Shown piece by piece: positions 10,797 to 22,465 of a stretch of DNA of 35,697 nucleotides. The stretch is from Golubevia sp. BC0850 (Eukaryota > Basidiomycota > Exobasidiomycetes > Golubeviales > Golubeviaceae). Location: assembly GCA_012976225.1 (NCBI GenBank), contig JAAVVG010000055.1, positions 1-35,697 on the forward strand, in the 5' to 3' direction. Both the position numbers and the translations under genes were made by a program. The notes beneath the pieces were generated by a model. The model ran no database searches. It was not told where the DNA came from and saw nothing but the letters and a program-made list of their open reading frames with translations. Positions within the stretch are counted from its first letter, which is position 1, and the number at the start of each line of letters is the position of its first letter.

Positions 10797-13532
10797 TCAC
10801 CATTTGACCGCTTTCGAATACCTCAAATCCAGCGAACCCAAAACAATGATGCTGAGACCTAGAGGGAGCAGAGCAGCAAGAACTAGAAGATCCTGCCACT
10901 TTCTTCGCCCTCGAGTCCTCTTCTGCAGCTCCCTCTCCTTCCTAGCTAGAAGGATGTTCAACGTAGCTTCCTCCTCGTCCTCCTGATCGTCTTGACTTCT
11001 GGTCTGCGAGTCTCGATCTTCATTGAAACTCGTGATTGGATCCGTTCGAGAATCTCTGGCAGCCTTCCTAGGATTTAGAATCATGTCTGGTAACGGATCG
11101 CTTTCGCCTCCATCGTTCATGATCTCACCATCTATACCTCTAGCAATTCCGAATGGTAAGAGCAACTGATTCTCTTCACCCTCCAGTCTGATCTGGCCAT
11201 TGCCCTTTCCTTTCCTCCTGCCCGCCAGTAATCCCAAAGTCCCTCGAATCAGCTCCCCAGCTTTTCGACCAATCCCGCTTGCGACTGCTTGTCCACTAGG
11301 AAGGATGGCTCTTGGTCGTCTGATGTGAAAGAGAATTATCCAGACCAAGCTTGGCAAAACCCAGCCTACCACAGCTCCGAGAAGGCCAGTAACCTTTTGG
11401 ACCAGGATGAATCTAGCTTCCTCTCCTTGCCTGTCCTTCTTTCTAAAACCTCCAGAGGAAGAAAGATAGCTCAAAGTCGAGGTGAAAGTCCAGAGGAGAA
11501 GACCTGCGAGAGAGTTTCGAGCTAACTTCGACCACGTCAGAGGATTCTTGGGAGGAGGTAGTTTGACACCTTTCCTTTTCTTCTTGGGTTTGACCGAAGT
11601 TGAAGAGGACCTTAGTTCTCTGTTTGAAATCTTCCCCTTCTGGTCAGCCGTCTTCTTCTTCTCCTTTCTGAATGGATTGAGCCTTAGAAGCTTCAACAAC
11701 CTGCCCCAGCTGGACCTCGCTGTTACGAGGCACAGAGAGAGATGAGAACTCAAGAGGAGGACGAAGACAACTCTGCAGGCGTTGAAGAGATCCGAAGAAG
11801 TTGAAAGTGATGAGAAGAAATTGGCTGAGGAGAAACGAGTGGAAGCAAAATGTAAGCGTCAGGATCGTTTAATACACTGAAGAGAGTAAAAAAGGTGTGA
11901 CTCACGTCCTATAGAGCTTTCGGATGTATCAGAATCGATTCCCAAGTCCAATTTGATCCCAACACCGACTGCTGTCGAGATTGCGACAACACCAGCAACC
12001 TGAAGAGTTTGAGCCACCATAAATGCTTTGACATTAGACTTGGACTGATCGCTTCTTCTGAGAGAACGATTGTGAGCCAAGATCTGGAGTGGCGAGCTTG
12101 AGAGCGTTAGAAGAGGTAGAAGAGAGATCGGCGCCCAGATCGATGGAGGTTTGAGAGGATTGAAATTGAAAGGAGACGAGAACGTCTTCCAGTGAAGAAG
12201 AGGGGTGTTTGAATTGAATCCTTGATCTTCTTCTCTGCTCTTGACAATTAGAATTGTCACCACGGCTGGATAGCTCAGTAGGGCAATCCATGTCGAGAGT
12301 TTGATCAAGTTGCGTTTGGCTAGAGGGAAGATGACAAGAGGCGTCGTCAAAAGTCCTCCTATGACGAAAGTGATGAAGCTTCTGTCGTGAAGCGGTATTC
12401 CTCGAGGAGAATAGTGAAAGAAGATCTGAAGGAGGAGATCGGATAGAGCTGAGAGTGGCGAGAAGTGGAAGAGAGGACCAAAAGATTAAGAACTTCGCCC
12501 TTAAATAATTTTTGGTCTTCTCATGATTTCCCCCTTAATCTTCCCCGATGCAGATCCCTCAGTCCTCAAAGCAGTTGTCCTTGCCTTCTCGACGTTCCAA
12601 CCTCTACAACTCCTCGCAGCCTCACTGAACTCACCTCCATAAGCAACCCAAGCAGCCATCATGGCATAAGTCGCCAGCAATAACCCAGATGTACATCTCC
12701 CAACGTTCCCTTTCCATCGATTGTGTCTCCCAAAGCTCTGGCCTGTAATTTCTTCGACAGTCAGCCCTTGAACGTATCGCGAAAGGACTACAAACAACCC
12801 TCCACCCACACCGCCGAGACCAGCTATCAAAATCAACCCAACCACTCCCCAAGCTACTCCTGTAAGACCGAAATAGTACGGCATGGAAAGTAGAACTCCA
12901 GGATGTAGCGAAGCGGCGAAGAGATTGGCAGAGACTAGAGGAAGAGATAGGGACGCTGGGAGTCCACCTCCTGAGCCTTTTCCTCTCGAGTGGGAGGATC
13001 CTTTGGTCAGGTACGTCCAGACGGAGGAGAATCTTGATTTGAAAGTCTTGGTGTTCTGAGGAGAGGGTGGTGGATGATTGGAGTTCCTTGATTTGGAGGA
13101 TCTCAACCTCAGAGGAGCACTTTGGAAAGCTTCAGCGTCTTCCGGATCGTCTTGATAAGGATTGAAATCTTCGAAAGTTGAATCAGCTGAAGCCCAAGCT
13201 CTAGTTGGAATCTGTTGAAGTCCATTCTCCTCCTGTTCTTCCTCCTGATCGTCGTAATCATTCTCATCGTTGGATCCTGACCCTGAATCTGATCCGTCCT
13301 CTTCCTCCTCTTCTTCATTCTCTTGCTCGCCTTCTTCTTCTTGATCGGAATCGTCCCATCCTAATTGAGAATTCAGAAAACTTTGAGGATGATTTGCTAG
13401 TTGATGATGAGAGGAAGAGGCTATCTGATCGACTTCTTGCTGCACCAACTCATCTTGAGCTTCTGCTTCGATGTCTTGGACTTGGTTGGTGTTTGAGGGG
13501 GATGAGCTGGAGGTTGTCTCGATCTTTGACAT
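10797..13532 (-). CDS. AAAP-family amino-acid transporter, AVT-like
   Basis: Exons on the minus strand: 13532-12635, 12448-11906 and 11824-10797. Together they make 2469 bases (822 aa), all in phase. I chose ATG 13532 (MSKIETTSSSS) because the longer frame upstream reads like untranslated sequence. The first ~215 residues are acidic and Ser-rich with a long Asp/Glu run. The membrane part then starts with LPLVSANLFAASLHPGVLLSM and MPYYFGLTGVAWGVVGLILI, matching the helix 1-2 region of the SLC32/36/38-AVT family. It continues over the first intron (WVAYGALSDLLLQIFFH) and ends with LGAVVGWVLPSLVWIILFHI, a basic/acidic loop and a last helix (DLLVLAALLPLGLSIIVLG). AVT proteins move amino acids across the vacuolar membrane using the proton gradient. 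Substrate and direction cannot be read from the sequence. The gene is convergent with the channel gene. Confidence 0.82.
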
Positions 13533-14715
13533 GCGAATTTGAAGAATTCGAGCTCTGGATTGAACACCCAAAGGTCGAGATAAAAAGCTGTTGAGGAGGA
13601 GAGAGGCAGTCTTCACGGAGGTATAGGTGGGTAAACACTCATCGCACGACACCCTCAGCCCCTCCTTCTCCCTCTTCTCCTCTTTCCCCTTAACTTTGAA
13701 TTTTATATTCAAAGACACCACGTTCCTCAATCCTCGAAGCAGAGGATCGTAACCTTTGTCGAAGTCGAGCGCTGCGTCGCTGCGTTAGAGTCTCGAGATC
13801 GCTGGAAAGTTGGAATCTGATCACACCGGCCGTATGAAAATTGAAGGGATGATCTACAAAACTAATTTCCCGAGAAATAATCAGAGTGATCTGACTCACA
13901 TGGACTGGGAGGTGGTTTTCTGTTGCAAAGGACGTCATCAGGTTTCAGGGGTGAGCGTCAAGCAGAGAATAACATGGGAAGCACTTAAATAAGGAAGAAT
14001 ACTTCGCTCATGCTATGATCTAGATCTGATTAAAATTAATTAATTGGATCAGATTTCCTTCAATGGTTGTATTCTCCAAGCGAGCTTTCTGGCCAAGATC
14101 CTCAGAAGTCCTCTGTGACCGTCATCGACGTCCCCCTTACCTCAAATCTGTGACCTCATCCCACTATTTCAGCCCCTCGGTAATAATTTTGAGACTTCAT
14201 AGACAAATTCTCCAAGGAGCTTTGGAGCTTCAAATCATGAACAAGACTATACACTCCTTATCATGTCGCCAAAAATCGACATGCATTTGAGAGAATTTTC
14301 GTAATCGTCCAATGCTGCCTCACGCAGCCTCTCTACCTGGACCTTGTAAGCTTACCTCGAATCTCTCTTCCTGGAAAAGGTGAAAGATGGAAGAAGCTAG
14401 ACGAAAGAAGTTAGGAGAGACTCGGAGGATGAACTCTTATCGCAGACCTGTAGGAGTTAGACGGGTAAACAAATCCTCCACTCGATCATCTTTTGCAAGC
14501 CGCCGTTTGAGCGCTAGAGCACTTTAGCCCACGGAACTTCAGAGATTCTTGAGCAAGAAGGATAGAAAAGGAAGGAAGGAGTTGGTAGATCTCATTCTTC
14601 CCCCTTCTCAGTCACCCTCTGAGTACGATAGACTTGCTACCAGAAAGTACTCTCAAATCTCAGAAGACAGAAGAAATTTCAGAAAGGTAACCAAGAGGAA
14701 GAAAGAGAACGGGAA
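13533..14715. promoter_or_regulatory. Divergent intergenic region, transporter and kinase fusion
   Basis: This gap of 1183 bases lies between two divergent genes. It is richer in A/T around 14030-14050 (an attaattaatt run) and holds only short frames. One 46-codon basic frame (14387-14527) is listed separately. No tRNA or mobile element was recognised. Confidence 0.45.
14387..14527 (+). CDS. Small basic frame, possible upstream ORF
   Basis: ATG at 14387 opens 46 codons ending with TAG at 14525-14527. The peptide begins MEEARRKKLGETRRMNSYRR and is more than a quarter Arg/Lys. It lies 189 bases before the kinase-fusion ATG, where it could act as an upstream ORF in the 5' leader. No homologue is recognised and the transcript start is unknown, so it may be chance. 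Confidence 0.2.
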   Translation: MEEARRKKLGETRRMNSYRRPVGVRRVNKSSTRSSFASRRLSARAL

Positions 14716-17700
14716 ATGAGCTCAAACCACCGTCGGGAGGGGCCTTTGCCTTACTCACTTCACATCTCAGCTGAAATCTCAGGTTTACCTTCTCTCCCTC
14801 CCCTCATCTCACAACGTTCTTCCACCAACACTTCCCCTATTCATCCAACTTCATTATCCAAAGAACTCAAGTACGATTCACTAGATTCAACAGAGCAGAA
14901 TCAATCTACCAACCACCACCATCACCACCATTCTGCAAGGCTCACCTCAAATTCTGCTCCAAATTCTCCAACCGAATTCAATCAAGTTAACACAAGACAT
15001 GCTACAGATTTGATCAAGTACACACAAAGTAAAACTTCAAAGTCAGATCAATCAAAGCAGGTTGTTCAACAGACCTCTTCCTCTCAACGCAGATCCAGAA
15101 GTCGTTCTGTAGCTCAGCCTTCCGGAATGGCTATGTTGCCTCCTCCCTCTAACAAATCTAGATCTTCTAATTCAAATTCGACCTCTAGATCTACTTCTGC
15201 CTCAACCCAGCAACCTCATTCAAGTTCCAATACCACCACCAATGCCAACTCAAGAACTCACACTCCCACCAGAGCGGAAGAGGACAGACGTAGAGCCATG
15301 GAGAAGGCTAGGGAGAAGGAGAGAGAAGAGTGGGAGAGAACAAGAGGAGCTGGTAGTTGGGTCATGAGACTCAAGGACAAGAAGACTGAGATTAGGAAGA
15401 AGAACGCCTTGAGGGAGGAACCAGATCTAGTAGAGAACTCTGCCTCTCCCTCAAATCGGGAAGAGAAGGCAGAGACTCAAAGTGTGAAAGGGAAAGGAAA
15501 GGAAACTTCAACACCAGAAGAAGAAAGTGAATGGGTAGCAGAAGATGTTCTGCCTTTATTGGAAGAGGTTGAGCAGGCACGATTCGAGGTGAGTAAAGGG
15601 TTCTGGCTAGACTATCCTTGGGTACATTCAACAAATTTAGGGCGATAAGGGATTTGAGACGATATTTCAGTCCTTCAAAGGACTGGAAATAGGACTAGAG
15701 GCTGTGGAGAAACACTTCATCACATTTTTAATCTTTGGGACCAGAGACTGGTCTGGGATAAAGAGGCTCCATTGTCCATCGAACCGAGCTCTACTCAGGA
15801 GACTACTTTGAATTCACAGGCCTTGGACTAACCTCTTTTTGTTCTCATCATTCTGATTTTCACTCAGCCATCCTACGTCCCCTCAGCAGACCAGCTCCTT
15901 CAGCGTGGAATCTCCGAGTACACAATCCTACCGAAGATTCTAGGTCGAGGGAAGTTCTCCTCAGTCTTCCTAGCTGTCAAAGCTGGCAGTGGAGGTTATC
16001 AGAAATCATCTTCGGTAGCAGCAAATGGTTCTCTGACACCATCTGCTAGCTCCTCCCAGATGAATGGGTACCTCTCTTCGAATCAGACCCCCACTCTACA
16101 GCAATTCCAAGTCGGACCTTCGTACTTCGCAGTCAAGCATACCCCTCTCTTCCCTCATCATTCTCTCATCGCTACTAGACTGCTCAGAGAGCCAACTCTG
16201 TTGGCTGAGCTACCTCCTCATCCTAACTTAGTAGCGGTTGTCGAGACGATCAGGACTCCAGGTCACTTCTATCTGGTCGAAGAGTATCTAGGAGGCTACG
16301 TCACTTTGGAGCAGCTTCTACCGATGCTAGGAGAATACCGTCAAACCACCTCGAGTTCAGGGTCAGCGCCAGGAGAGACGACTACGTCTTCGGTTCCCAC
16401 CTTACCTCCAGCATTGGCGGACAACATCTTCACTCAACTTCTATCAGCAGTCAGAGCCATTCATCATCCTCTTCAAATCTGTCACCGAGACATCAAGCCG
16501 GAGAACATTCTTGTGCATCCTACTACTCTTCAACTCAAGCTTCTAGACTTCGGTCTAGCTACTCACTTCTCTAAGAGTGGAGCCAAGCTTTCGACCTGCT
16601 GCGGATCTCCAGCCTTCCACTGCCCCGAGATCGTTCATGCTCTAGCCTCTCCTCCAGGAACTTCGACCTACTGGGGACCCGAGGTAGATGCTTGGACTTG
16701 TGGAGTGACGATGCTCAGAGTTCTGACTGGAGTCAGATATCCTCTAGGTTCAAGTCACTCCAGTCTCAGGAGCATGAGTATCAGAACGCAGAGAGCTCTG
16801 TCCATGATCCCAGATTCTCCTTCAAAGTTGAGGGAAAGAGTGGGGATGCTCTTGGATATGGATGCCGTCAAGAGAATGAAGGCGTTGGAGGACATGGCTG
16901 TACAGCAAGAGAGAGAAATGGGAGGACCGGAGAGAACTAGGAAGGAATTCAGATCAACTACTTTCGTCAAGACAGAACCCTCTCATCGGATGCATCTTCC
17001 CGTCTTGGTGGGTCCAAAGGCAGAGGAAGCTGTGGCCTCTCCAAATTCTTCTCGAACAGCCCATGGGGGCTTGAGCGGCAGGAAGAGAGGAGATGGAGGA
17101 AGGAGCGGCAGGAGCACTCCTCCTACGAGCGAAGCCAGCAGGTCTAGAAGTCGGAGGTCCACTCCCAGTGGAAGCAGAGCCAGCTCTCCAAGTCCGCTCT
17201 CCAATCCCCCCAGCGCTTTGACGTCTCCTATCTCAGAGGACGACAACGCTGCCCCCAAGCAACCTTCTACTCCATCTCTGCGAGTCAATTCTCAGAACCT
17301 TCAAGCGTCTCAAGAGACAGTCAAAGCGGACAAACCACCTAATCTTCAGCTTCAAACCATTCCTAGACCCATCGTGCTCATCAATCCCGGTGCTCAGCCA
17401 CCCCAAAGGTTGCTATCCTTCATCAAATGTGAGTCTGGTTTGTCGAACCAAATCTCTCAGTCTTGGCAGCATACACTCTTCTTTGTTATCTCTCGAACTC
17501 ACGGAACCCTTATTCCTCCTCTCTCATTCCTTCTCTTCTCTTTCCAGATTGTCTTCGATGCGCTGGAGTTCTCTATCACGCTTGGCCTGACACGACCTCA
17601 GCTCTTGCCGCTGCTTCAGGATCGAACCCTAGCTCCTCTCAACAACCTTTCCCAGGTCAAGGAGAGCATTCTCTGGCGCCCACCTCTCATCCTTCTGTGG

Positions 17701-20700
17701 CAGGATTCTCTGCAGCTCTAGCAGCAGCTCATGGCTCTTCCGCTGTCCCTAACTTCAATTCTGGCGCTGCTTTCTCTCCGACGACCCCTCTCTTCCCTTT
17801 CCCGAATGGCGGCTGCTCGTTGAATCAGTTACCGCTACCGGAGAGGGCAGATGGCTACGCTCACGTCCACGTCTTCCAATGCGTCGTGGATCTTCCGGAA
17901 CGAAAGGATGGAACTGGAACAGGAGCGGACGAGGAAGGAGGTCTCTCCTTGGTCCAGACGATCATGGCAGCGTTTGGAAGAAAGCAGAGCAATCGAAGGT
18001 CGATCTCTCAGCCTCCCAATGCCAGAGAATCATCCAAGTCTTCGACCGCAGCCCCTGCCAGCTCTACCGACGCAGCTCATCCAGACGGCAAGGTCAGATG
18101 CCTTCAATTCTACTTGGTAGTTCGGTTCCCAAAACCTGGACAATCTCATCACAGCAACCATCGATCTCGTTCTCAAATTCCGAATGGCAGAAGATCGAGA
18201 GCTGGAAGTGCAGCCACTACTCCTCTGGCCACCACTCCAACTCTGAACTCTGGTCAGTTCCCGAGCCCTGCTGCCCACTCGAATCCTTTTGGAGGGGAGA
18301 GAGAGCTTACTTCCAAGAGGTCAGTCGACTTGACCATGGAGAGAAGCAACTCCAATAGCACCATCAACGCTTCAAACAGCGGAACCTTCCCAAGACCTCG
18401 TGGTAGACCTCAGTCCCTCAGCTTTGTTGGCTCTCCTACAACACCAACTCTGGAGCTAGCAACTACTCCGATCTCAGGAACCACTTCTACCGGGACGCCT
18501 TCTCACTCGCCGTCCAGGTCTAGGACAGCCTCGAGCGCTCAGGATCGCAAGCTCAAGTCCAGTCACTCGTCCCACCTACACCGCAAGCAGATGGGATCTC
18601 GAAATGCCAAGGTCTTCATCCAAGTATCAGACGAGAGAGCTCTTGACATGGTGAGACAGGCTCTCATGATAGGAGGGAGCACGGAGACTTCAGACGTGGA
18701 AGACGATCCCAGCAGGGACGGAGACGATTCTATGGTAGCTAGAAACGGAAATTTGAGCATGCCTGGCACTCCTCGTACTGCCGAGAAGGAACTTCAACTT
18801 CAGCAGCAAGCTTTCGCCGGAGCTGCAGGTCAAGAGCAGAAGAAGCGAGCTAGCGCTCAGAGGTCTCTCTCCCATGCTCCTCTGACGACGCATGGCAGGT
18901 ACACTGCCTCTGCTTCGTCTTCAACTTCTGATCTTCATAGTGCTGCCGCAGGAGTAGCAAGCGGAGGAGGAAGAGCTTCCAACGCCAAGACGTCATCGAG
19001 AGCTCGTGGAGGTAGAGCTCAGAGCTACTCGACTCCTGCTTCCCAATCTCAATCCCGTTCACACTCCCGAACTACTTCAAGAGCTTCCACTCCTACGAAA
19101 GAGCACTCCAGTGGACGAGCTAGCTCTGACGCTGGCAGCAGCAATCGATGTGAGGACGTTGACGAGAGCGAAGAAGGCGAATTCGACTCGAGAGGGAGAA
19201 CAGCTACAAGGAAAGAGCAAGACAGTCTTCAACTCGAAGTGCAAGCGCCTTTCTCCTCTTCGGATCCTTCTCAAGTCGATAGTTCTCGTCCATCTCAGAA
19301 CAAGGGTCTCAGCTCGTTGGCTCAAACCGCTCTCCAGGAGGAGTCCCCTTCGCCTTCTCCTGACTCGAAAGCCAGGAAGCAGCTGCCAGAGATCAAGATT
19401 CCGCCTTCTGGTCTTCTCGGAACTCCTATTCAAGAGAACCCTTCCTCTGTTGGTCCTGGGAGCGGCGCCATTCTTTCCACCTCTGTCGCAACAATCCAAC
19501 CTTCCGACGTCGGAAAAGCACTCGGTGATACTGAGACCCTCGCACCTCGAGAGCTTTCTCTGGAGACTCTGGTGCAGAGCTTGGAAACTGCTCTTGAACC
19601 TCTCGTCAGCGCCTCTGCCAGGTCTGGTGTCCACACACGGGGGGCTCAGAGCTCTGTCTCAATCAACCCATCAGCTCATTCCGAAGCTCATTCTCAGCTA
19701 GAGATGTTGCTGAATCGACTCACGTCCTTGGAGAGATCGGATCCTGATCGACTTCAGGAGGACTTGGAACCAGTCATCTTTTCGATGGTAGAGGCACTTT
19801 CTCCTGCTTTGGGACTCGTGGATCAAGCTTCGGATGAACCTGAGAACATCCTCTCTACTGCAATCAAGTCGATACCCGAACTATCTCAAGAGATTCTTCA
19901 GCTTATAGCCAAGAATGCCAGCTCGCCTCGAGAGGTCCTCCTCGCACTTCAAGCTGGGATCGAAACATTGATCGCAACGGGCGCCAGTAGCGGAGAAATC
20001 AGTCCTGTCGATGACGGAGATGGAATCGAGGAGGACGTCGTTGAGGACGTGGCTAACGATGAAAAGAAGAGGCTTTCGAAAGTAAAGAAGGACGACGACG
20101 CTGGTAAGGCTATTTGGCAGGTCATAGGTCTCCTCAAAGTTCTGGCAACAGGTGAGTAATGAGAGTCTGTTTATCTCTCCCTTCTCTTTGGCAAAGGTTC
20201 TAACAGCTGCCACTTCTTCTCTCCCACAGTCTTCCCTCGCATCAAGTCGAAGAAGCCATCGAACTTCACGGAACCTTTGGCCTCTCTCCTTCCCAGAGCG
20301 ACAGTTCGCTTGATGGGAAAGCTGGTTGTCTCTACCGCCTCTTGGAGCGCTCAATCGAAGCCAAAGTCAAGTGACAGCACGATCTCTGAGCACCTCGTTC
20401 GGAGCGTCTTTGACCTGTGCTTGTCGATGGCGAAGTGGGAAAGGAGCATCACTGGAGCTCAATCGCAATCTCAAGCAGAGCAGCCTCTTTCAAGTGACCT
20501 CATCGCTATCTTCCTCACCTCAGTTGGAGCAATTGTTCCAGCTTTACAGCCTAGAGTACCCGACGAAGACGGTTTGACTATCGCTGAAAGGCAATTCAGG
20601 AAGTCTCAGCCACAGTTCAACATTAAAGGTCCATCCAACGACGCACGTTCCAACCCATCTCAGCCTACCTCTCCGATCTGGGAAGAGCTGCGTATCGTCG

Positions 20701-21903
20701 TTCAAAAGCTAGGACTCAATCTCGAGAGGCTGGCTTTCGAAAGGAGGTCCGCTCCAACCTCTGCCGTCGCCACCAACTCTCCCCTCGCGGCTTTGGAGAC
20801 TCAACGAGATGCAGCAGTCGACGAAACTCGATCAGCAGCCATGTCTACTGGAGCTTTCGTCATGTTCGTCTACCTCTCTGCTTTCGATTCTTCGTCCACC
20901 ATCAAAGACTGGGACTCGGCTCTAGCGAAGGTGCACCTTCAACTTTCTCTCCCTTTGCTGCTCGCTGCCTTCGGTTCAAGTGCTCAAATGCCAGCAGCCG
21001 GATTTGGTGCTGGAAAGAGCGTACCAGGGATGCGGAGCGTTCTCACGGACTCGGCTCTCCTCTGGCTGCAGTGGTGCTTCGACGCTTTCTCTCGAGATGC
21101 GTCAAAGACATTCCTCCCCGAGGGCCTTGTCTTGGTGCTGATCCCTGCTCTTTCGGTTCACGCGGCCTTGTCTCCAAGTCCAACAACCAGACACATGTCC
21201 TTCAGATTGGTGGCTTCTATCCTCGATCGTCACACAGAGGATGCCATCTTACTAGACATTCTTTACGATATGGTTGCCGAGACCCCCTTTCCGCAATTGA
21301 GGGATGCAAGTACTAATCTCATCCGAGAATTGGTGGGATCTCGTCTTCCAATGGTCAGCTCAACCTCAGATTCTGGTCCAACTTCTTCTCTGGCTTCTCG
21401 TAGACTGCTGGAAGTGCTAGGAGAACACCTCTTCGCCCTTCCAGACGACAAGTCTCTCCCTTCAGCTGTCGAACCTCGTCAAGAAGGCTTTGATCAAGCT
21501 AAGCATGCTACTATGACCTACCTCGAAGAGAACTCGTCAATCTTGACTTCTGCCTCTGGGGTGTACTACTTCTTGTTGAAGAGAGACCAAACCAATCTCG
21601 TGAGTTCGCTCTATCACGCTCAGCAACCTGATCCGTCGTTCTGGACTCCAACTCACCTCTTTCCTCTTTCTCTTTCAGACCGGGATACGAGACCCTGCTC
21701 ATCTCGAAGCAGTGGAGAAGCGATTTCTGTCTCCTCTCCGAGCTGGCATCAATGCTTGGTGCCCGATTTTCGCAGAAGATATCAAGGCCTCAAGCCCTTT
21801 ACCTTCCAACTCAGAAAGCGATTCTCAATCCGCCTTGACTCTTCTTCAAGTCTTGCAACTCTCTATGAACAGCATCGATGAAGCCGTCAAGTCGTTGAAG
21901 TGA
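14716..21903 (+). CDS. Protein kinase fused to a Ybp/glomulin-like domain
   Basis: Exons 14716-15588, 15868-17428, 17548-20151, 20230-21599 and 21679-21903 total 6633 bases (2210 aa), in phase throughout. Residues 1-291 are disordered with a natural six-His run (67-72). The kinase domain spans about 310-640: P-loop LGRGKFSSV (316-324), Lys381 in FAVKH, Glu399, HRDIKPEN (497-504), DFG (518-520), GSPAFHCPE (537-545) and DAWTCG (565-570), so catalytic residues are intact. About 55 residues are inserted between the P-loop and Lys381. A region resembling a kinase-tail regulatory domain follows (NAKVFIQVSDERALDMVRQA), then about 250 low-complexity residues. From about 1475 to the end comes an all-helical domain like Ybp1/Ybp2/glomulin (SFRLVASILDRHTEDAILLD; GIRDPAHLEAVEKRFLSPLR). 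Family members act with Yap1 and the kinetochore in yeast, or bind the RBX1 RING protein in animals. There is no stop or Met between about residue 1217 and 1530. Confidence 0.8.
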
Positions 21904-22465
21904 CCGCCCTACCTCTTTCTCGTCATTCTTACTATCTCCAACTCTATCGCCTTTTCATACATACACATATCATGTCTCCTTAATGTCTCCGTCTCACACC
22001 AAACATTCAACGAAGAAAAGGTCCTTTAGATTTCTGTAATCCCCTTTACTCTCCACTTCCGTATCAAGGTTTCAAAGCAAATCAAGCTAACAATCTACAT
22101 CCAACCTTTTTCAATTACAATACATCGTATTCAGTCCTGTTGTTTGATGTTCCCGTGGAAGAAGAGATCGTGAAAAGATTGAAATTTTGTTCTCTCGAGG
22201 CGAGAGAAAGCGAGACAGGAAGAGCATATGATGTTACAAAAAAGTAGAGAGTGTCCGTTAAGTGCGAGATAAGTTAAAGGGTAATCCAGAGCAAAGATTA
22301 GTTAAAAAGATAGAAATGATGAGAAAGGAATGCGAGAGTTTTGGGAAAGCCGAGCGCTTCTGAAATGTACCAGAGATTTCGAAGGACTCGATGAGAGAAT
22401 GAGAGTGAGAGGTAGTAAAAGAAAGACTGAGAGAGCAGTGTCGTTCTGGGGCTTGAAGTAAGAAT
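21904..22465. other. Convergent 3' region
   Basis: This gap of 562 bases lies between the ends of the kinase fusion and the hydrolase gene. It is A/T-rich around 22000-22140 and consistent with two 3' untranslated regions. I see no further gene. Confidence 0.5.

Noticed and set aside
13532-13730. 66-residue N-terminal extension of the amino-acid transporter
   Set aside because: The frame is open, but the residues are basic and composition differs from the acidic N-terminus; the ATG at 13532 is the more likely start.
19077-19634. 185-codon minus-strand frame inside the kinase fusion
   Set aside because: Arg/Leu/Ser-rich antisense of the low-complexity linker, without start context or domain.
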